64,000 nucleotides of DNA from Rhizobium sp. CF080 (GCF_000282095.2 NZ_AKKC02000009.1:186001-250000); one strand, 5' to 3'. Numbered from the stretch's first letter, positions 26,825-38,669 are shown. Notes: generated from the letters alone by a model not told the origin. Program-made: numbers and translations.

Positions 26825-27505
26825 CTACATGCCGCCGCAGGCATGTTGCGAATCGGCCATCGCCCAGCTCTGGCCGGTGCGGGCATTGGTGACGAAATAT
26901 TCGCGGCCCCGGTCGTCGCCCGGCGGGCAGCGTTTGGGAATGGAAATCAGGCACATGGTCACCTTGTCGCCGGGCTTCGAGGCGATCAGCGCCTCTTCGC
27001 GTGCGTAGGAGACCTGGTAGCCGTCATTGGCGTATTCGATGCCGGTGCCGGCATTGTAGTCCTCGTCCTTGACGGGATCCTCGCCGACTCGCGGATGGAC
27101 GCCGGTCACGTTCGTCACCGTGCACTGGCCGATCTTCATGGGCAATGTGGGGGAGGGCTTGGCCCGCCCGGCCGCGATCGCGCTGGCGGTGATGTCCGCC
27201 GGGATGCTCTTAGGCCCGCCGAGTTCTCCGAGGATCGCGATATACGTGCTCAGCACGCAGGATCGGTCGGAGCCGCAGGCTGACCGGTCACTCTTGAAAT
27301 CGCGCAGCACTTGGCGCGTCTCCACCTTGCGCTCCTTTTCGGCCTTTTCCTGGACCCGCGGAAGCACCGTATCCAGCGCCGAAAGAAGCGGATCGTTGCA
27401 GACGATCCGTTCATCCGGGGAGGGCACCCCCTTGCAGTCGGACGGGGCGGCATGGGCCGCCCCCGCGACCAACATCGTCAAGGCTATCATCACTGCGCGC
27501 CACAT
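26825..27505 (-). CDS. Secreted LprI-like (DUF1311-type) protein
   Basis: 226 residues with a clear signal peptide (residues 1-19, cleaved near AHA-APS). The mature N-terminus has spaced cysteines in the DC...PDERIVCNDPLLSALD pattern of the LprI/DUF1311 group, which includes lysozyme inhibitors. A second, unassigned Cys-containing domain fills the C-terminal half (IGQCTVTNVTGVHPRVGED, ending QHACGGM). Likely periplasmic. It lies on the opposite strand between ybgC and tolQ, splitting the usual block. The start ATG at 27505 is where the signal begins; the open frame upstream is not needed. Confidence 0.75.
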   Translation of the reverse strand: MWRAVMIALTMLVAGAAHAAPSDCKGVPSPDERIVCNDPLLSALDTVLPRVQEKAEKERKVETRQVLRDFKSDRSACGSDRSCVLSTYIAILGELGGPKSIPADITASAIAAGRAKPSPTLPMKIGQCTVTNVTGVHPRVGEDPVKDEDYNAGTGIEYANDGYQVSYAREEALIASKPGDKVTMCLISIPKRCPPGDDRGREYFVTNARTGQSWAMADSQHACGGM

Positions 27506-27854
27506 GGTTTGTCCCCAAAAATCCGATTTCGCAGTGTCATAATCCCTGAATGAGAAAAAACTAAGTTGTGAGTCGCCGGCTTTCCTTGTCCCAACTTCAA
27601 GTGATCTGGGAACTCGCGATTGCAAGGCCCGCCTAAACCTTTCGTTAACGATAATGGTGTCTTACTGAGACATGAGGAATTTGTGCAACGCACGCCTTCC
27701 TTTGACCAAAATTGAAAGCGAGAAGCCAAGCTTGAAGCTCAGGGTATCTTGGGGTTAGGGCTAAGCGCTTCCGGCGATCAAAGACATACTCGCGAGAGCG
27801 CGCTTTTGAACCGCCCGGTCCTTAAAGCCGGGCGTTTGGATTCGGGGATAGTAG

Positions 27855-28574
27855 ATGGAACAGGTAGGTTTGGCGGCAGCGGCGAGCGAAGTGAGCCTCT
27901 GGTCGCTGTTCATGCAGGCTGGTCTGGTCGTCAAACTGGTGATGATCGGCCTTATCGGCGCATCGGTCTGGACCTGGGCGATCGTGATCGACAAATATAT
28001 CAGCTTCGGCAAGGCCAAGCGTCAGTTCGACCAGTTCGAGCAGGTGTTCTGGTCCGGCCAGTCGCTGGAAGAGCTTTACCGCACGCTGTCGGAGCGCACG
28101 AACACAGGCCTTGCGGCGATTTTCGTCGCCGCCATGCGCGAGTGGAAAAAAAGCTTCGAGCGCGGTGCGCGCTCGCCGATCGGTCTGCAGATGCGTATCG
28201 ACCGGGCGATGGACGTCACCATGTCGCGCGAGGCGGAAACCTACGAGGCGCGCCTCGGTTCGCTGGCGACGATCGGTTCCGCTGGTCCCTTCATCGGCCT
28301 GTTCGGTACCGTCGTCGGCATCATGACCTCGTTCCAGGCGATCGCCGGTTCGAAGTCCACCAACCTTGCGGTCGTCGCGCCGGGTATCGCCGAAGCGCTG
28401 CTCGCCACCGCGATCGGCCTCGTCGCCGCCATTCCGGCAGTTATCGCCTACAACAAGTTCACCGCCGATGCCGGCAAGCTTTCGGGCCGCATGGAAGGTT
28501 TTGCGGACGAGTTCTCCGCCATCCTGTCGCGCCAGATCGACGAGAAGCTGCAGCCGCGCCAGGCGGCGCAGTAA
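27855..28574 (+). CDS. tolQ: Tol-Pal system proton channel subunit TolQ
   Basis: 239 residues, MotA/TolQ/ExbB family. TM1 lies at about residues 20-42 and the conserved TM2-TM3 hairpin from about 130 to 200 (GSAGPFIGLFGTVVGIMTSF, then ATAIGLVAAIPAVIAYN). With TolR it uses the proton gradient to energise TolA, holding the outer membrane to the cell wall at division. First gene of tolQRAB. The preceding 230 bp (27626-27854) hold no gene and must carry the promoter. Confidence 0.95.
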   Translation: MEQVGLAAAASEVSLWSLFMQAGLVVKLVMIGLIGASVWTWAIVIDKYISFGKAKRQFDQFEQVFWSGQSLEELYRTLSERTNTGLAAIFVAAMREWKKSFERGARSPIGLQMRIDRAMDVTMSREAETYEARLGSLATIGSAGPFIGLFGTVVGIMTSFQAIAGSKSTNLAVVAPGIAEALLATAIGLVAAIPAVIAYNKFTADAGKLSGRMEGFADEFSAILSRQIDEKLQPRQAAQ

Positions 28575-28606
28575 AGGCCTTTCGGGCTCTCGAGGAGTAA
28601 CGTCTC

Positions 28607-29062
28607 ATGGGTATGTCTGCCGGAGGAGCAAAGTCATCGGGTGGCGGTCGTCGCAGGCGCGGCGGACGGCGCGGCGGTGCGATCAGCGAAATCAACGTGA
28701 CGCCGCTTGTCGACGTCATGCTCGTGCTGCTCATCATCTTCATGGTGGCGGCACCGATGATGACCGTCGGCGTGCCGATTGACCTGCCGGAAACGCAGGC
28801 GAAGCCGATGAACGCCGATACCCAGCCGATCACCGTTTCGGTCAATCCGAAGGGCGAGATCTATCTGCAGGAAACGCCGATCGCCCTCGAGGAGATCGTG
28901 CCGAAGCTGCAGGCGATCGCCACCACAGGCTATAACGAGCGCATCTACGTGCGCGGCGATACGACCGCGGCCTACGGCGTCGTGATGAAGGTCATGGCCC
29001 GCATTTCTTCTGCCGGTTACAAGAATATCGGCCTCGTCACTCTTCAAGAACAGGCGAAGTGA
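28607..29062 (+). CDS. tolR: Tol-Pal system protein TolR
   Basis: 151 residues, ExbD/TolR family. A basic Gly/Arg-rich N-terminus precedes one membrane helix containing the proton-binding Asp (INVTPLVDVMLVLLIIF), then a periplasmic domain (VSVNPKGEIYLQE). It partners TolQ. Start ATG 28607 is preceded by GAGGAGTAACG. 10 bp separate it from tolA. Confidence 0.95.
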   Translation: MGMSAGGAKSSGGGRRRRGGRRGGAISEINVTPLVDVMLVLLIIFMVAAPMMTVGVPIDLPETQAKPMNADTQPITVSVNPKGEIYLQETPIALEEIVPKLQAIATTGYNERIYVRGDTTAAYGVVMKVMARISSAGYKNIGLVTLQEQAK

Positions 29063-29072
29063 TCGCGGCGCC

Positions 29073-30305
29073 ATGAAGGTCAGTCTCGGCACATCGCTGG
29101 TCCTACACTCGCTGGTCCTCGGCCTGGCGCTCGTGTCGCTGAGCGCGCCGGCGTCTTTCGAGGTGGCCGACGTCGAGGCCGTGCCTGTCGAGATCATCTC
29201 CGACACCCAGATGATGCAGGGCGACAAGAAGGCTCCGCCGGCTGAAAAGCCGTCCGTAAAGCCGACGACCAACAAGAAGGTCGTCGATAATGCCCAGAAT
29301 TCCGGCGAAAATGACGTTGATCTGAAGAGCCCGCCGACGCCCACGAGGAAACCGGTGCAGAACGAGACGGCGGCCGCGCAGAAGCCCGTCGAGCGCCCGG
29401 TTCCGACCCCGACCGAAGAGCAGAACCAGGTTAAGGACGTGGTGAAGGAGGAGACTGCGCCGAAGCCGGCGGAAGTCGCCGCTCTGCCGCAGCCGAAGCC
29501 GGAGATCACCCCGCCGATCCCGAAGCCGGAGCCGACACCGCCGGTCCCGACCCCTGCAAAGCCCGAGCCGAAGCCGGAGGCCGCAAAGCCGACGCCTGCG
29601 CCGGTGCAGGCCGAAAACACGTCCGATACGGGCGAGTTGCCGCCGCAGGTGGCGACACCGGTCTCCAAGCCGACGCCGCCGAAGCCCGAGCCGCCGAAGC
29701 CGGAACCGCCCAAGGAACAGGCGAAGCCGGTGGAAAAGCCGCAGCCGCCGAAACCCGATACCAAGCCGGCCGAGACCGCCACCGCGATGGACAGCAAGGC
29801 GACCCAAAGCGCGCCACAGACCGACAAGAAGGATGGCAAGAAGCAGGAGACCGCCAAGGCCTCGTCTTCGAAGTCCAGCGACTTCAATGCCGACCAGATC
29901 GCCTCGCTGCTCAACAAGCAGGATGCGTCGGGTGGCGGCGCCAAGCGCTCGTCGACGCCGGTCTCGACAGGCAGCACGAAGCCGTCCAGCGGTGCCAAGC
30001 TCAGCCTGAGCGAGATGGATGCGCTGCGCGGCCAGATCGCCAACAACTGGAACACCATTGCCGGCCTCGACGGCCTCAAGGGCATGGTCATCCGTGTCAG
30101 GATGAAGCTCGATCAGTCGGGCGCGATCGTCGGAGATCCGGAAGTATCGTCGAGCGGTGGTTCCGACAATGTTCGCAGCACCATGGAGGCCAGCGCCCGC
30201 CGCGCGGTGTTGCGGTCTTCTCCCTTCAAGAATCTTCCTTCGGAAAAATATGACTCTTGGAGCGAAGTCGTCGTCAATTTCGATCCCAGCGACCTGGGTC
30301 TCTAA
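29073..30305 (+). CDS. tolA: Cell envelope integrity protein TolA
   Basis: 410 residues. One N-terminal membrane helix (about 7-25) is followed by a long Pro/Lys/Glu-rich periplasmic spacer with many PKPEP-type repeats (about residues 50-270), and a TonB/TolA C-terminal domain (about 310-410, GLKGMVIRVRMKLDQSG). It bridges inner and outer membranes and contacts Pal and TolB. The spacer is Pro-rich rather than the Ala/Lys helix of the enterobacterial protein, as is usual for rhizobia. Several long antisense ORFs over this gene are composition artefacts. Confidence 0.92.
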   Translation: MKVSLGTSLVLHSLVLGLALVSLSAPASFEVADVEAVPVEIISDTQMMQGDKKAPPAEKPSVKPTTNKKVVDNAQNSGENDVDLKSPPTPTRKPVQNETAAAQKPVERPVPTPTEEQNQVKDVVKEETAPKPAEVAALPQPKPEITPPIPKPEPTPPVPTPAKPEPKPEAAKPTPAPVQAENTSDTGELPPQVATPVSKPTPPKPEPPKPEPPKEQAKPVEKPQPPKPDTKPAETATAMDSKATQSAPQTDKKDGKKQETAKASSSKSSDFNADQIASLLNKQDASGGGAKRSSTPVSTGSTKPSSGAKLSLSEMDALRGQIANNWNTIAGLDGLKGMVIRVRMKLDQSGAIVGDPEVSSSGGSDNVRSTMEASARRAVLRSSPFKNLPSEKYDSWSEVVVNFDPSDLGL

Positions 30306-30333
30306 TAGGAAGTAGCTGAAAGGCTTTAGTATT

Positions 30334-31638
30334 ATGATCAGACGTTTCTTCCTCGGCCTCATGTTGGCCGTTGCCGGCGTGGCGGCAATCTCCTCCCCGG
30401 CCAACGCTCTCGTCGAGATCAACATCAACAAGGGCAATGTTCAGCCGCTGCCGATCGCGGTGACGGATTTCCTGTCGAACAACGAGCTCGGTGCCCAGAT
30501 TTCCCAGGTGATCGCCGCAGACCTGCAGCGCTCCGGGCTTTTCGCGCCGATCAACAAGAGCGCCTTCATCGAGAAGATCTCCGATCCCAACAAGGCGCCT
30601 CGCTTCGAGGACTGGAAGGTCATCAATGCGCAGGCACTGGTGACGGGCCGGATCACCCGCGAAGGCGACGGGCGCCTGCGGGCCGAGTTCCGCCTGTGGG
30701 ATACGTTTGCCGGCAGCCAGATGACCGGCCAGCAGTTCTTCACCCAGCCGGAGAACTGGCGCCGTGTCGCACATATCATCGCCGATGCGATCTACAAGCA
30801 GATCACCGGTGAGAACGGCTATTTCGACACCCGCGTCGTGTTCGTCTCGGAAAGCGGGCCAAAGACCGCCCGCCAGCGTCAGCTGGCGATCATGGACCAG
30901 GACGGCTTCAACGTCCGCATGCTGACCAACACCAAGGATATCGTGCTGACGCCGCGCTTCTCGCCGAGCCGGCAGGAAGTCACCTACATGTCGTTCGAGG
31001 GCAACCAGCCGCGGGTCTACCTGCTGCAGCTGGAGACCGGGCAGCGCGAAGTGGTCGGCAATTTTCCGGGCATGACGTTTTCGCCGCGGTTCTCTCCGGA
31101 CGGCCAGAAGGTCATCATGAGCCTGCAGCAGGAAGGCAATTCCAACATCTATACGATGGACCTGCGCTCGCGCACCACGACGCGGCTCACCTCCACCGCC
31201 GCGATCGACACGTCGCCGTCCTATGCGCCGGATGGCGGGCGCATCGCGTTTGAAAGCGACCGCGGCGGCCGCCCGCAGATCTACGTGATGAACGCGGACG
31301 GCTCCGGCCAGACCCGCATCTCCTTCGGCGACGGCTCCTATTCGACGCCGGTCTGGTCGCCGCGCGGCGATCTGATCGCCTTCACCAAGCAGTCGGGCGG
31401 CAAGTTCTCGATCGGCGTCATGAAGCCGGACGGTTCGGGCGAGCGCATCCTGACGAGCGGCTTCCACAACGAAGGTCCGACCTGGGCGCCGAACGGCCGC
31501 GTGCTGATGTTCTTCCGCCAGAATGCCGGCGCCGGCGGTCCGCAGCTCTATTCCATCGACCTGACCGGCTATAACGAACTCCAGGTCAAGACCCCGTCCT
31601 ACGGTTCGGATCCGGCCTGGTCGCCGCTGCTCGAATAG
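30334..31638 (+). CDS. tolB: Tol-Pal system beta-propeller protein TolB
   Basis: 434 residues. A signal peptide (residues 1-24, NAL cleavage region) is followed by the TolB N-terminal domain ([15 protein letters not shown]) and a six-bladed beta-propeller of PD40 repeats ([34 protein letters not shown]). Periplasmic; binds Pal and TolA. Length is normal. A hairpin terminator follows directly, so pal probably has its own promoter as well. Confidence 0.95.
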   Translation: MIRRFFLGLMLAVAGVAAISSPANALVEININKGNVQPLPIAVTDFLSNNELGAQISQVIAADLQRSGLFAPINKSAFIEKISDPNKAPRFEDWKVINAQALVTGRITREGDGRLRAEFRLWDTFAGSQMTGQQFFTQPENWRRVAHIIADAIYKQITGENGYFDTRVVFVSESGPKTARQRQLAIMDQDGFNVRMLTNTKDIVLTPRFSPSRQEVTYMSFEGNQPRVYLLQLETGQREVVGNFPGMTFSPRFSPDGQKVIMSLQQEGNSNIYTMDLRSRTTTRLTSTAAIDTSPSYAPDGGRIAFESDRGGRPQIYVMNADGSGQTRISFGDGSYSTPVWSPRGDLIAFTKQSGGKFSIGVMKPDGSGERILTSGFHNEGPTWAPNGRVLMFFRQNAGAGGPQLYSIDLTGYNELQVKTPSYGSDPAWSPLLE

Positions 31639-31650
31639 GCGATTGAGGCA

Positions 31651-31677
31651 AAAGAGGCGGTTTTGCGCCTCTTTCCC
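31651..31677 (+). terminator. Hairpin after tolB
   Basis: Perfect 9-bp stem AAAGAGGCG/CGCCTCTTT (31651-31659 with 31666-31674). The T-run is short (CTTTCCC), so it may attenuate rather than stop transcription into pal. Confidence 0.6.
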
Positions 31678-31725
31678 GCCCCAATCTGCTGGAAATGAAC
31701 GAAAATGGACACCGGGAATATTTTG

Positions 31726-31753
31726 TTAACCATAAGAATTTGATCATGGTTAA
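31726..31753. promoter_or_regulatory. Inverted repeat TTAACCAT-N12-ATGGTTAA upstream of pal
   Basis: Perfect 8-bp inverted repeat, 58 bp before the pal start. Both arms carry TTAACC, the CtrA half-site, but the spacing is not the classical N7. It could be an operator of pal; the factor is not known. Confidence 0.4.
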
Positions 31754-31810
31754 CCGAACCCGGTTAGAATCTGGAAACTCTGAAAGTTACTGATCAAGGA
31801 GAGACCGGCC

Positions 31811-32344
31811 ATGAGCCGCATCGATACTTCGGCCATGAGCCGCATGCAGATCCTCGCCCGCAATCCTGCCGTCATCGCGCTGACGCTGGCACTTGCGCTC
31901 GCCGGCTGCGCCAACAAGAAGAACCTGCCGAACAATGCCGGTGAGCTCGGCCTCAACGGCGCCGGCGCCGCAACGCCCGGCTCGACCCAGGACTTCACCG
32001 TCAATGTCGGCGACCGCATCTTCTTCGACACCGATAGCACCTCGATCCGCGCCGACGCTCAGCAGACGCTCGACCGTCAGGCCCAGTGGCTGGCCCGCTA
32101 TCCGAACTACGCGATCACGGTCGAAGGCCATGCCGACGAACGCGGTACGCGCGAGTACAATCTCGCGCTCGGCGCCCGCCGTGCTGCCGCCACCAAGGAA
32201 TATCTCGCCTCGCGCGGTGTTCCGGCGAATCGCATGAAGACCATCTCCTACGGCAAGGAACGCCCGGTTGCCGTCTGCGACGACATCTCGTGCTGGTCGC
32301 AGAACCGTCGCGCCGTCACCGTTCTCGGCGGCGCTGGTATGTGA
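31811..32344 (+). CDS. pal: Peptidoglycan-associated lipoprotein Pal
   Basis: 177 residues. The lipobox LALAGC places the lipidated Cys at about residue 33, and an OmpA-like peptidoglycan-binding domain fills the C-terminal half (FFDTDSTSIRADAQQTLDRQ, VEGHADERGTREYNLALGARRA, GKERPV). It anchors the outer membrane to peptidoglycan and interacts with TolB/TolA. The start at 31811 has GGAGAGACCGG upstream; in-frame ATGs 24 and 33 bases later are alternatives. A strong terminator follows. Confidence 0.94.
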   Translation: MSRIDTSAMSRMQILARNPAVIALTLALALAGCANKKNLPNNAGELGLNGAGAATPGSTQDFTVNVGDRIFFDTDSTSIRADAQQTLDRQAQWLARYPNYAITVEGHADERGTREYNLALGARRAAATKEYLASRGVPANRMKTISYGKERPVAVCDDISCWSQNRRAVTVLGGAGM

Positions 32345-32365
32345 TCCGCGCCACAGGCTGATAAT

Positions 32366-32399
32366 AAAAGGCGGTCTTCGGGCCGCCTTTTTGTTTTTT
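32366..32399 (+). terminator. Intrinsic terminator after pal
   Basis: Stem AAAAGGCGG/CCGCCTTTT (32366-32374 and 32383-32391) with a TCTTCGGG loop and the T-run TTTTTGTTTTTT. Strong rho-independent signal on the plus strand. Confidence 0.88.
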
Positions 32400-32519
32400 C
32401 CATAGTTTGGCCCTGTTTTCCGGGATTTTTGATCTGGAACTCGGTTGCTTTTTGCCGGCAGTTGGAAAAATCTCCTCTCGCGCCAATCCGGCGCAGACTA
32501 AAGAGCAGGACGGACAAAG

Positions 32520-33575
32520 ATGAAGAAACTTGTCTTGGCAGCGATGCTGGGGCTGATGGCGACGAGCGCCCCGGCCGGGGCTTTGTCGCTGCCGAAACTC
32601 TTCCAGGGCAGCAATCAGCCTGCTGCAGAACAGCCGCGGGAAGCCACTCCGCCCCCGGTCATTCTGGCGCAGAGCAATGAGGCAGTCCGTATCCAGCAGC
32701 TCCAGGAACAGATCCGGCAGTTGAACGGGCGGATCGAGGAAATGAGTTTTCAGCTGCTGCAGATGCAGGAGCAGATCCGCAAGACGCAGGAAGACAACGA
32801 ATTCCGCTTCCAGGACCTGGAAAAGAAGAAGAGAACCGAAGTTGACGACGCGGCCGGGAAACCGGCCGTGGCGTCCAATCGGCTTCCCGCCGCCCAACCT
32901 CCGTCGCAGCCGTCGACCGCTCCCGTCCAATCCTCCGACGATGTCGCCCGGATCATCGAATCGCCGTCCGACCAGGGCCTCGGCGCGGCGACCGCACCCG
33001 GCCGCGCCCCGCCACCGACGACGCTCGGTTCGATCGAACTCGACCAGAGCGGCAATCCCCGCGGCGCGTCGCGTAACGACCGGGCCAACAATGCCGCCGG
33101 CCTTCCGGGCGTCGATACCGGTCCCCAGGTTTCGCCCCGGGCGCCGTCGACGCCGACGGGCAGACCCGACCCGCAGCAGACCGCCTCGCTCGGCAGCGAG
33201 AACGATGCCTATCAGACCGCCTACAACCATGTGCTGGCCGGCGACTATCCGCTCGCCGAGAAGGAATTCAACGGCTACCTGGCGGCCTATCCGAAGGGCG
33301 CCAAGGTGGCGGATGCAAGCTTCTGGCTCGGCGAGTCGCAGTATTCCCAGGGCAAGTACAACGACGCCGCCAAGACCTTCCTCAACGCGCACCAGACTTA
33401 CGGCAAGTCGCCCAAGGCGCCGGAAATGCTCCTGAAGCTCGGCATGTCGCTGGCCGCGCTCGACAATACCGACACCGCCTGCGCCACCCTCAAGGAAGTC
33501 AGCCGCCGTTATCCGAGTGCGCCCAAGGCCGTGCTCGCCAAGGTGGGCAGCGAACAGAAGCGTCTCGCCTGCTGA
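32520..33575 (+). CDS. cpoB: Cell division coordinator CpoB (YbgF)
   Basis: 351 residues. A signal peptide (1-22), a coiled-coil segment rich in Gln/Glu (about 58-100, RIQQLQEQIRQLNGRIEEM), a Pro-rich linker, and a C-terminal TPR region (about 225-345, AYQTAYNHVLAGDYPLAEKEF) match YbgF/CpoB. Periplasmic; links peptidoglycan synthesis to Tol-Pal constriction. The linker is long compared with enterobacterial CpoB. tilS starts 7 bp after the stop. Confidence 0.92.
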   Translation: MKKLVLAAMLGLMATSAPAGALSLPKLFQGSNQPAAEQPREATPPPVILAQSNEAVRIQQLQEQIRQLNGRIEEMSFQLLQMQEQIRKTQEDNEFRFQDLEKKKRTEVDDAAGKPAVASNRLPAAQPPSQPSTAPVQSSDDVARIIESPSDQGLGAATAPGRAPPPTTLGSIELDQSGNPRGASRNDRANNAAGLPGVDTGPQVSPRAPSTPTGRPDPQQTASLGSENDAYQTAYNHVLAGDYPLAEKEFNGYLAAYPKGAKVADASFWLGESQYSQGKYNDAAKTFLNAHQTYGKSPKAPEMLLKLGMSLAALDNTDTACATLKEVSRRYPSAPKAVLAKVGSEQKRLAC

Positions 33576-33582
33576 TCCGCCC

Positions 33583-34944
33583 GTGACCGCCGGCCCGAAG
33601 ATCCTGTCACCCGAACAGGCGGCCGAGCGGCTGATCGCCGATATCGCCAGACCCGCGCGCCTTCTCGTCGCGGTTTCCGGGGGCAGCGATTCCACCGGGC
33701 TTCTGATCGCCCTTTCGAATTTCATTTCCGACGGTTCCGGCCTGTCGCTTTTCGCGGCGACGATCGATCATGCGCTGAGACCCGAATCCGCGGACGAGGC
33801 GCGTGCCGTCGCGGCCCTTTGCGGCAAACTCGGCATCCCGCATTTCATCCGCCGCTGGGAAGGGGAGAAACCCCCGACCGGCGTTTCCGCCGCCGCTCGC
33901 GAGGCACGCTACCGGCTGCTGATGGACGTCGCCGACGCGATCGATGCGACTGCGATCGTCACCGGCCATACGATCGACGACCAGGCGGAAACCATCGCCA
34001 TGCGTGCCGCTCGCAACGAGGGCGAGGAAAATTCGGGCCTCGCCGGCATGGCGCAGGCGGTGCTTCTCGATCGCCGCCGCTGGCTGCTCAGGCCGTTTCT
34101 CGGCAGCCGCCGGGCCGATATCCGCGACTTCCTCACGAGACAGCGGCAGGGCTGGATCGACGACCCCAGCAATATCGATCCACACTACGAGCGGGTGAGG
34201 GTGCGTGGCCAGCTGGAGCAGGAAAGCCCGTTCGATACCGCCGCCCAGGCATTGGCCGCCGCGCGGCGCACGGCGCTTTCCGACGAGGCCGCGCGGCTGC
34301 TTCGTGAGCATGTGACGATCGCCCATGGTGTTTTGGCGCATATCGATCCCGTGGGACTGCAGGGGGATGCGGCGGTACGGCGGCATGCATTGTCCTTGCT
34401 CGCGGCGGTGCTCGGTGGCAGGGCACATGCGCTCGGCAGCGACAGCCTGGACCGGGTCATGGCCTTTCTCGACGGCGGCCAGCCCGGCCGCATCACCGCT
34501 GGCCGGGTGATCTTCGACCGGCGCCGCGACGGGCTCTATCTTGTGCGCGAAAACCGCGGCATACTGCCGCTGCATGTTCCGCCGGGCGGCACCGTCATCT
34601 GGGACGGCCGCTACCGCATCACGAACCCGGCCTCTGCCGACATCGTCGTCGGCCCGACCGCACCGGATCGCGACGAAGCATTGGCCCTTTTTCCAGATGT
34701 GCCGCCCGCGATCGCCATGCGCGCCGTGGCAGCGATGCCTTTCATCGAATCCAATGCCCTTCTTTCGACGGAGGATCGCCAAAACAAAGGGGTGGCCGAA
34801 CGAAGTATCGTCCAGCCTCTCCTTGCGCCTTTCGACCGTTTTTTGCCGCAGTTCGAGCTTACTCTCGGCATTCAGTTCGCGGTTTTGCTCGGATGCGACG
34901 TTTTCCCCCGGCTACCAGTTAAGGATTCCTCACGGAAAAGGTAG
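33583..34944 (+). CDS. tilS: tRNA(Ile) lysidine synthetase TilS
   Basis: 453 residues from a GTG at 33583. It modifies C34 of tRNA-Ile(CAU) to lysidine with ATP. The PP-loop is AVSGGSDSTGL, followed by TIDHALRPES and GHTIDDQAETIAMR. The start is uncertain: an in-frame ATG at 33517 would overlap cpoB by 59 bp, and neither has a strong Shine-Dalgarno. The C-terminal part after about residue 400 is weakly conserved. Confidence 0.9.
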   Translation: MTAGPKILSPEQAAERLIADIARPARLLVAVSGGSDSTGLLIALSNFISDGSGLSLFAATIDHALRPESADEARAVAALCGKLGIPHFIRRWEGEKPPTGVSAAAREARYRLLMDVADAIDATAIVTGHTIDDQAETIAMRAARNEGEENSGLAGMAQAVLLDRRRWLLRPFLGSRRADIRDFLTRQRQGWIDDPSNIDPHYERVRVRGQLEQESPFDTAAQALAAARRTALSDEAARLLREHVTIAHGVLAHIDPVGLQGDAAVRRHALSLLAAVLGGRAHALGSDSLDRVMAFLDGGQPGRITAGRVIFDRRRDGLYLVRENRGILPLHVPPGGTVIWDGRYRITNPASADIVVGPTAPDRDEALALFPDVPPAIAMRAVAAMPFIESNALLSTEDRQNKGVAERSIVQPLLAPFDRFLPQFELTLGIQFAVLLGCDVFPRLPVKDSSRKR

Positions 34945-35049
34945 GCGGCGACACCGGTTCGCCTTGGCAAGGACTTGCCGCAACCCTATGTTATGCGGCA
35001 AGCAAGGCGGCCGCCTCAAGAAGCTGGCCGTCGCAGTCCGGGGAGTTCA

Positions 35050-36984
<1,935 letters not shown>

Positions 36985-37004
36985 ACCTTCCTCACTCAAT
37001 TTGA

Positions 37005-37038
37005 AAGCCGCCGTGGAGCGATCCGCGGCGGCTTTTGC
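37005..37038 (+). terminator. Intrinsic terminator after ftsH
   Basis: Nine-bp stem AAGCCGCCG/CGGCGGCTT (37005-37013 and 37026-37034) followed by TTGCTT. It separates ftsH from glmM. The remaining gap to 37217 is AT-rich and holds no gene. Confidence 0.75.
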
Positions 37039-37217
37039 TTGGAAGGGTTTATTTATGAGTAACGGGATATAATCGATTTTGACGCTAATTTATGTGCTTG
37101 TGCCGTTAATCTATGGCATGAGCCAAGCTTCAGGCCGGTTTTGCCGTCTAACATGGAGCGGGGTTCGATTCCCTGGCTTAGGCCGCGACGTTCAGGCGCG
37201 ATGACGAAGGAGCTTAT

Positions 37218-38570
37218 ATGACACGCCGCTATTTTGGCACCGATGGCATTCGCGGACAGTCCAACATCCATCCGATGACGCCGGATCTGGCGATGCGCGT
37301 CGGCATCGCCGTCGGCACGATCTTTCGCAACGGCAATCATCGCCACCGGGTGGTGATCGGCAAGGATACGCGCCTCTCCGGCTACATGCTGGAAAACGCC
37401 ATGGTGGCAGGTTTCACCGCCGCCGGTCTCGACGTCTTCCTCCTCGGGCCGATCCCGACGCCAGCCGTCGCCATGCTCACCCGCTCGCTGCGTGCCGATG
37501 TCGGCGTGATGATCTCCGCCTCGCACAATCCTTACGAGGACAATGGCATCAAGCTGTTCGGCCCGGACGGCTATAAGCTTTCCGACGAGCTCGAAATGCG
37601 CATCGAGGACCTGCTCGACAGCGACCTGCATTCGCAGCTCGCCAAATCCGGCGATATCGGCCGGGCCAAGCGCGTCGAGGGCGACATTTACCGCTATATC
37701 GAACATGTGAAGCGCACGCTGCCGCGCGACGTCACGCTGCATGGCCTGCGCGTCGCGATCGATTGCGCCAATGGCGCGGCCTACAAGGTGGCTCCGTTGG
37801 CGCTGTGGGAACTCGGCGCCGAGGTGGTGACGATCGGCAACGAGCCCAACGGTACCAACATCAATCTCGACTGTGGCTCGACCAGCCCGGAAGCGCTGCA
37901 GAAGAAGGTGCATGAAGTGCGCGCTGATATCGGCATCGCACTCGATGGTGACGCCGACCGGGTGATCATCGTCGACGAGCGCGGCGAGATCGTCGATGGC
38001 GACCAGCTGATGGCTGTCATCGCGGAGAGCTGGGCCGAGGACCGGAAGCTCAAGGGCGGCGGTATCGTTGCGACCGTGATGTCCAATCTCGGCCTTGAAC
38101 GTTTCCTTAATGCCAAGGGTCTCGATCTGGCCCGCACCAAGGTCGGTGACCGTTATGTCGTCGAGCACATGCGCAATAACGATTTCAACGTCGGCGGCGA
38201 GCAGTCCGGCCATATCGTGCTTTCCGATTTCGGCACGACCGGCGACGGCCTCGTCGCGGGCCTGCAGGTTTTGGCGCGGGCGAAGCGCCTCGGCCGACCG
38301 ATCAGCGAGGTCTGCCGCCGTTTCGATCCCGTGCCGCAGCTTCTGAAAAATGTCCGCTTCCAGGGCGGCAAGCCGCTGGAGGACGTGATCGTCCGCCAGG
38401 CTATCGCCGACGCGGAAGCCGAGCTCGCCGCCAAGGGCCGCCTGGTCATCCGCCCGTCCGGCACCGAGCCGTTGATCCGGGTGATGGCGGAAGGCGACGA
38501 TCGCGGACAGATCGAACGCATCGTCGACGGCCTCGTCGGCGTCATCGCCAACGTCCGCAACGCGGCCTGA
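37218..38570 (+). CDS. glmM: Phosphoglucosamine mutase GlmM
   Basis: 450 residues, alpha-phosphohexomutase. Interconverts glucosamine-6-P and glucosamine-1-P for peptidoglycan and LPS precursors. The catalytic Ser lies in [14 protein letters not shown], the metal loop is DGDADR, the sugar-binding loop GGEQSGHI, and the phosphate loop [12 protein letters not shown]. Start ATG 37218 has AAGGAG upstream. The ftsH-glmM adjacency is conserved among bacteria. Confidence 0.95.
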   Translation: MTRRYFGTDGIRGQSNIHPMTPDLAMRVGIAVGTIFRNGNHRHRVVIGKDTRLSGYMLENAMVAGFTAAGLDVFLLGPIPTPAVAMLTRSLRADVGVMISASHNPYEDNGIKLFGPDGYKLSDELEMRIEDLLDSDLHSQLAKSGDIGRAKRVEGDIYRYIEHVKRTLPRDVTLHGLRVAIDCANGAAYKVAPLALWELGAEVVTIGNEPNGTNINLDCGSTSPEALQKKVHEVRADIGIALDGDADRVIIVDERGEIVDGDQLMAVIAESWAEDRKLKGGGIVATVMSNLGLERFLNAKGLDLARTKVGDRYVVEHMRNNDFNVGGEQSGHIVLSDFGTTGDGLVAGLQVLARAKRLGRPISEVCRRFDPVPQLLKNVRFQGGKPLEDVIVRQAIADAEAELAAKGRLVIRPSGTEPLIRVMAEGDDRGQIERIVDGLVGVIANVRNAA

Positions 38571-38587
38571 GGACATGGTCTCAATGA

Positions 38588-38620
38588 AAAGGCCACCCGC
38601 GGTTTTCGCGGGTGGCCTTT
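38588..38620. terminator. Bidirectional terminator after glmM
   Basis: A perfect 14-bp stem (38588-38601 with 38607-38620), flanked by A-run and T-run on opposite sides, between glmM and a convergent chemoreceptor gene. The symmetry allows it to act on both strands. Confidence 0.85.
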
Positions 38621-38669
38621 ATCGTTGCGGACAGTTCCGGATGCCCGAAAATTCCCGTTCTTGCAGCCT

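Noticed and set aside
28634-30437. Long minus-strand ORFs opposite tolR and tolA
   Set aside because: Gly/Phe/Ser- or Arg/Leu-rich translations of the Pro/Lys-repeat region; no ribosome sites.
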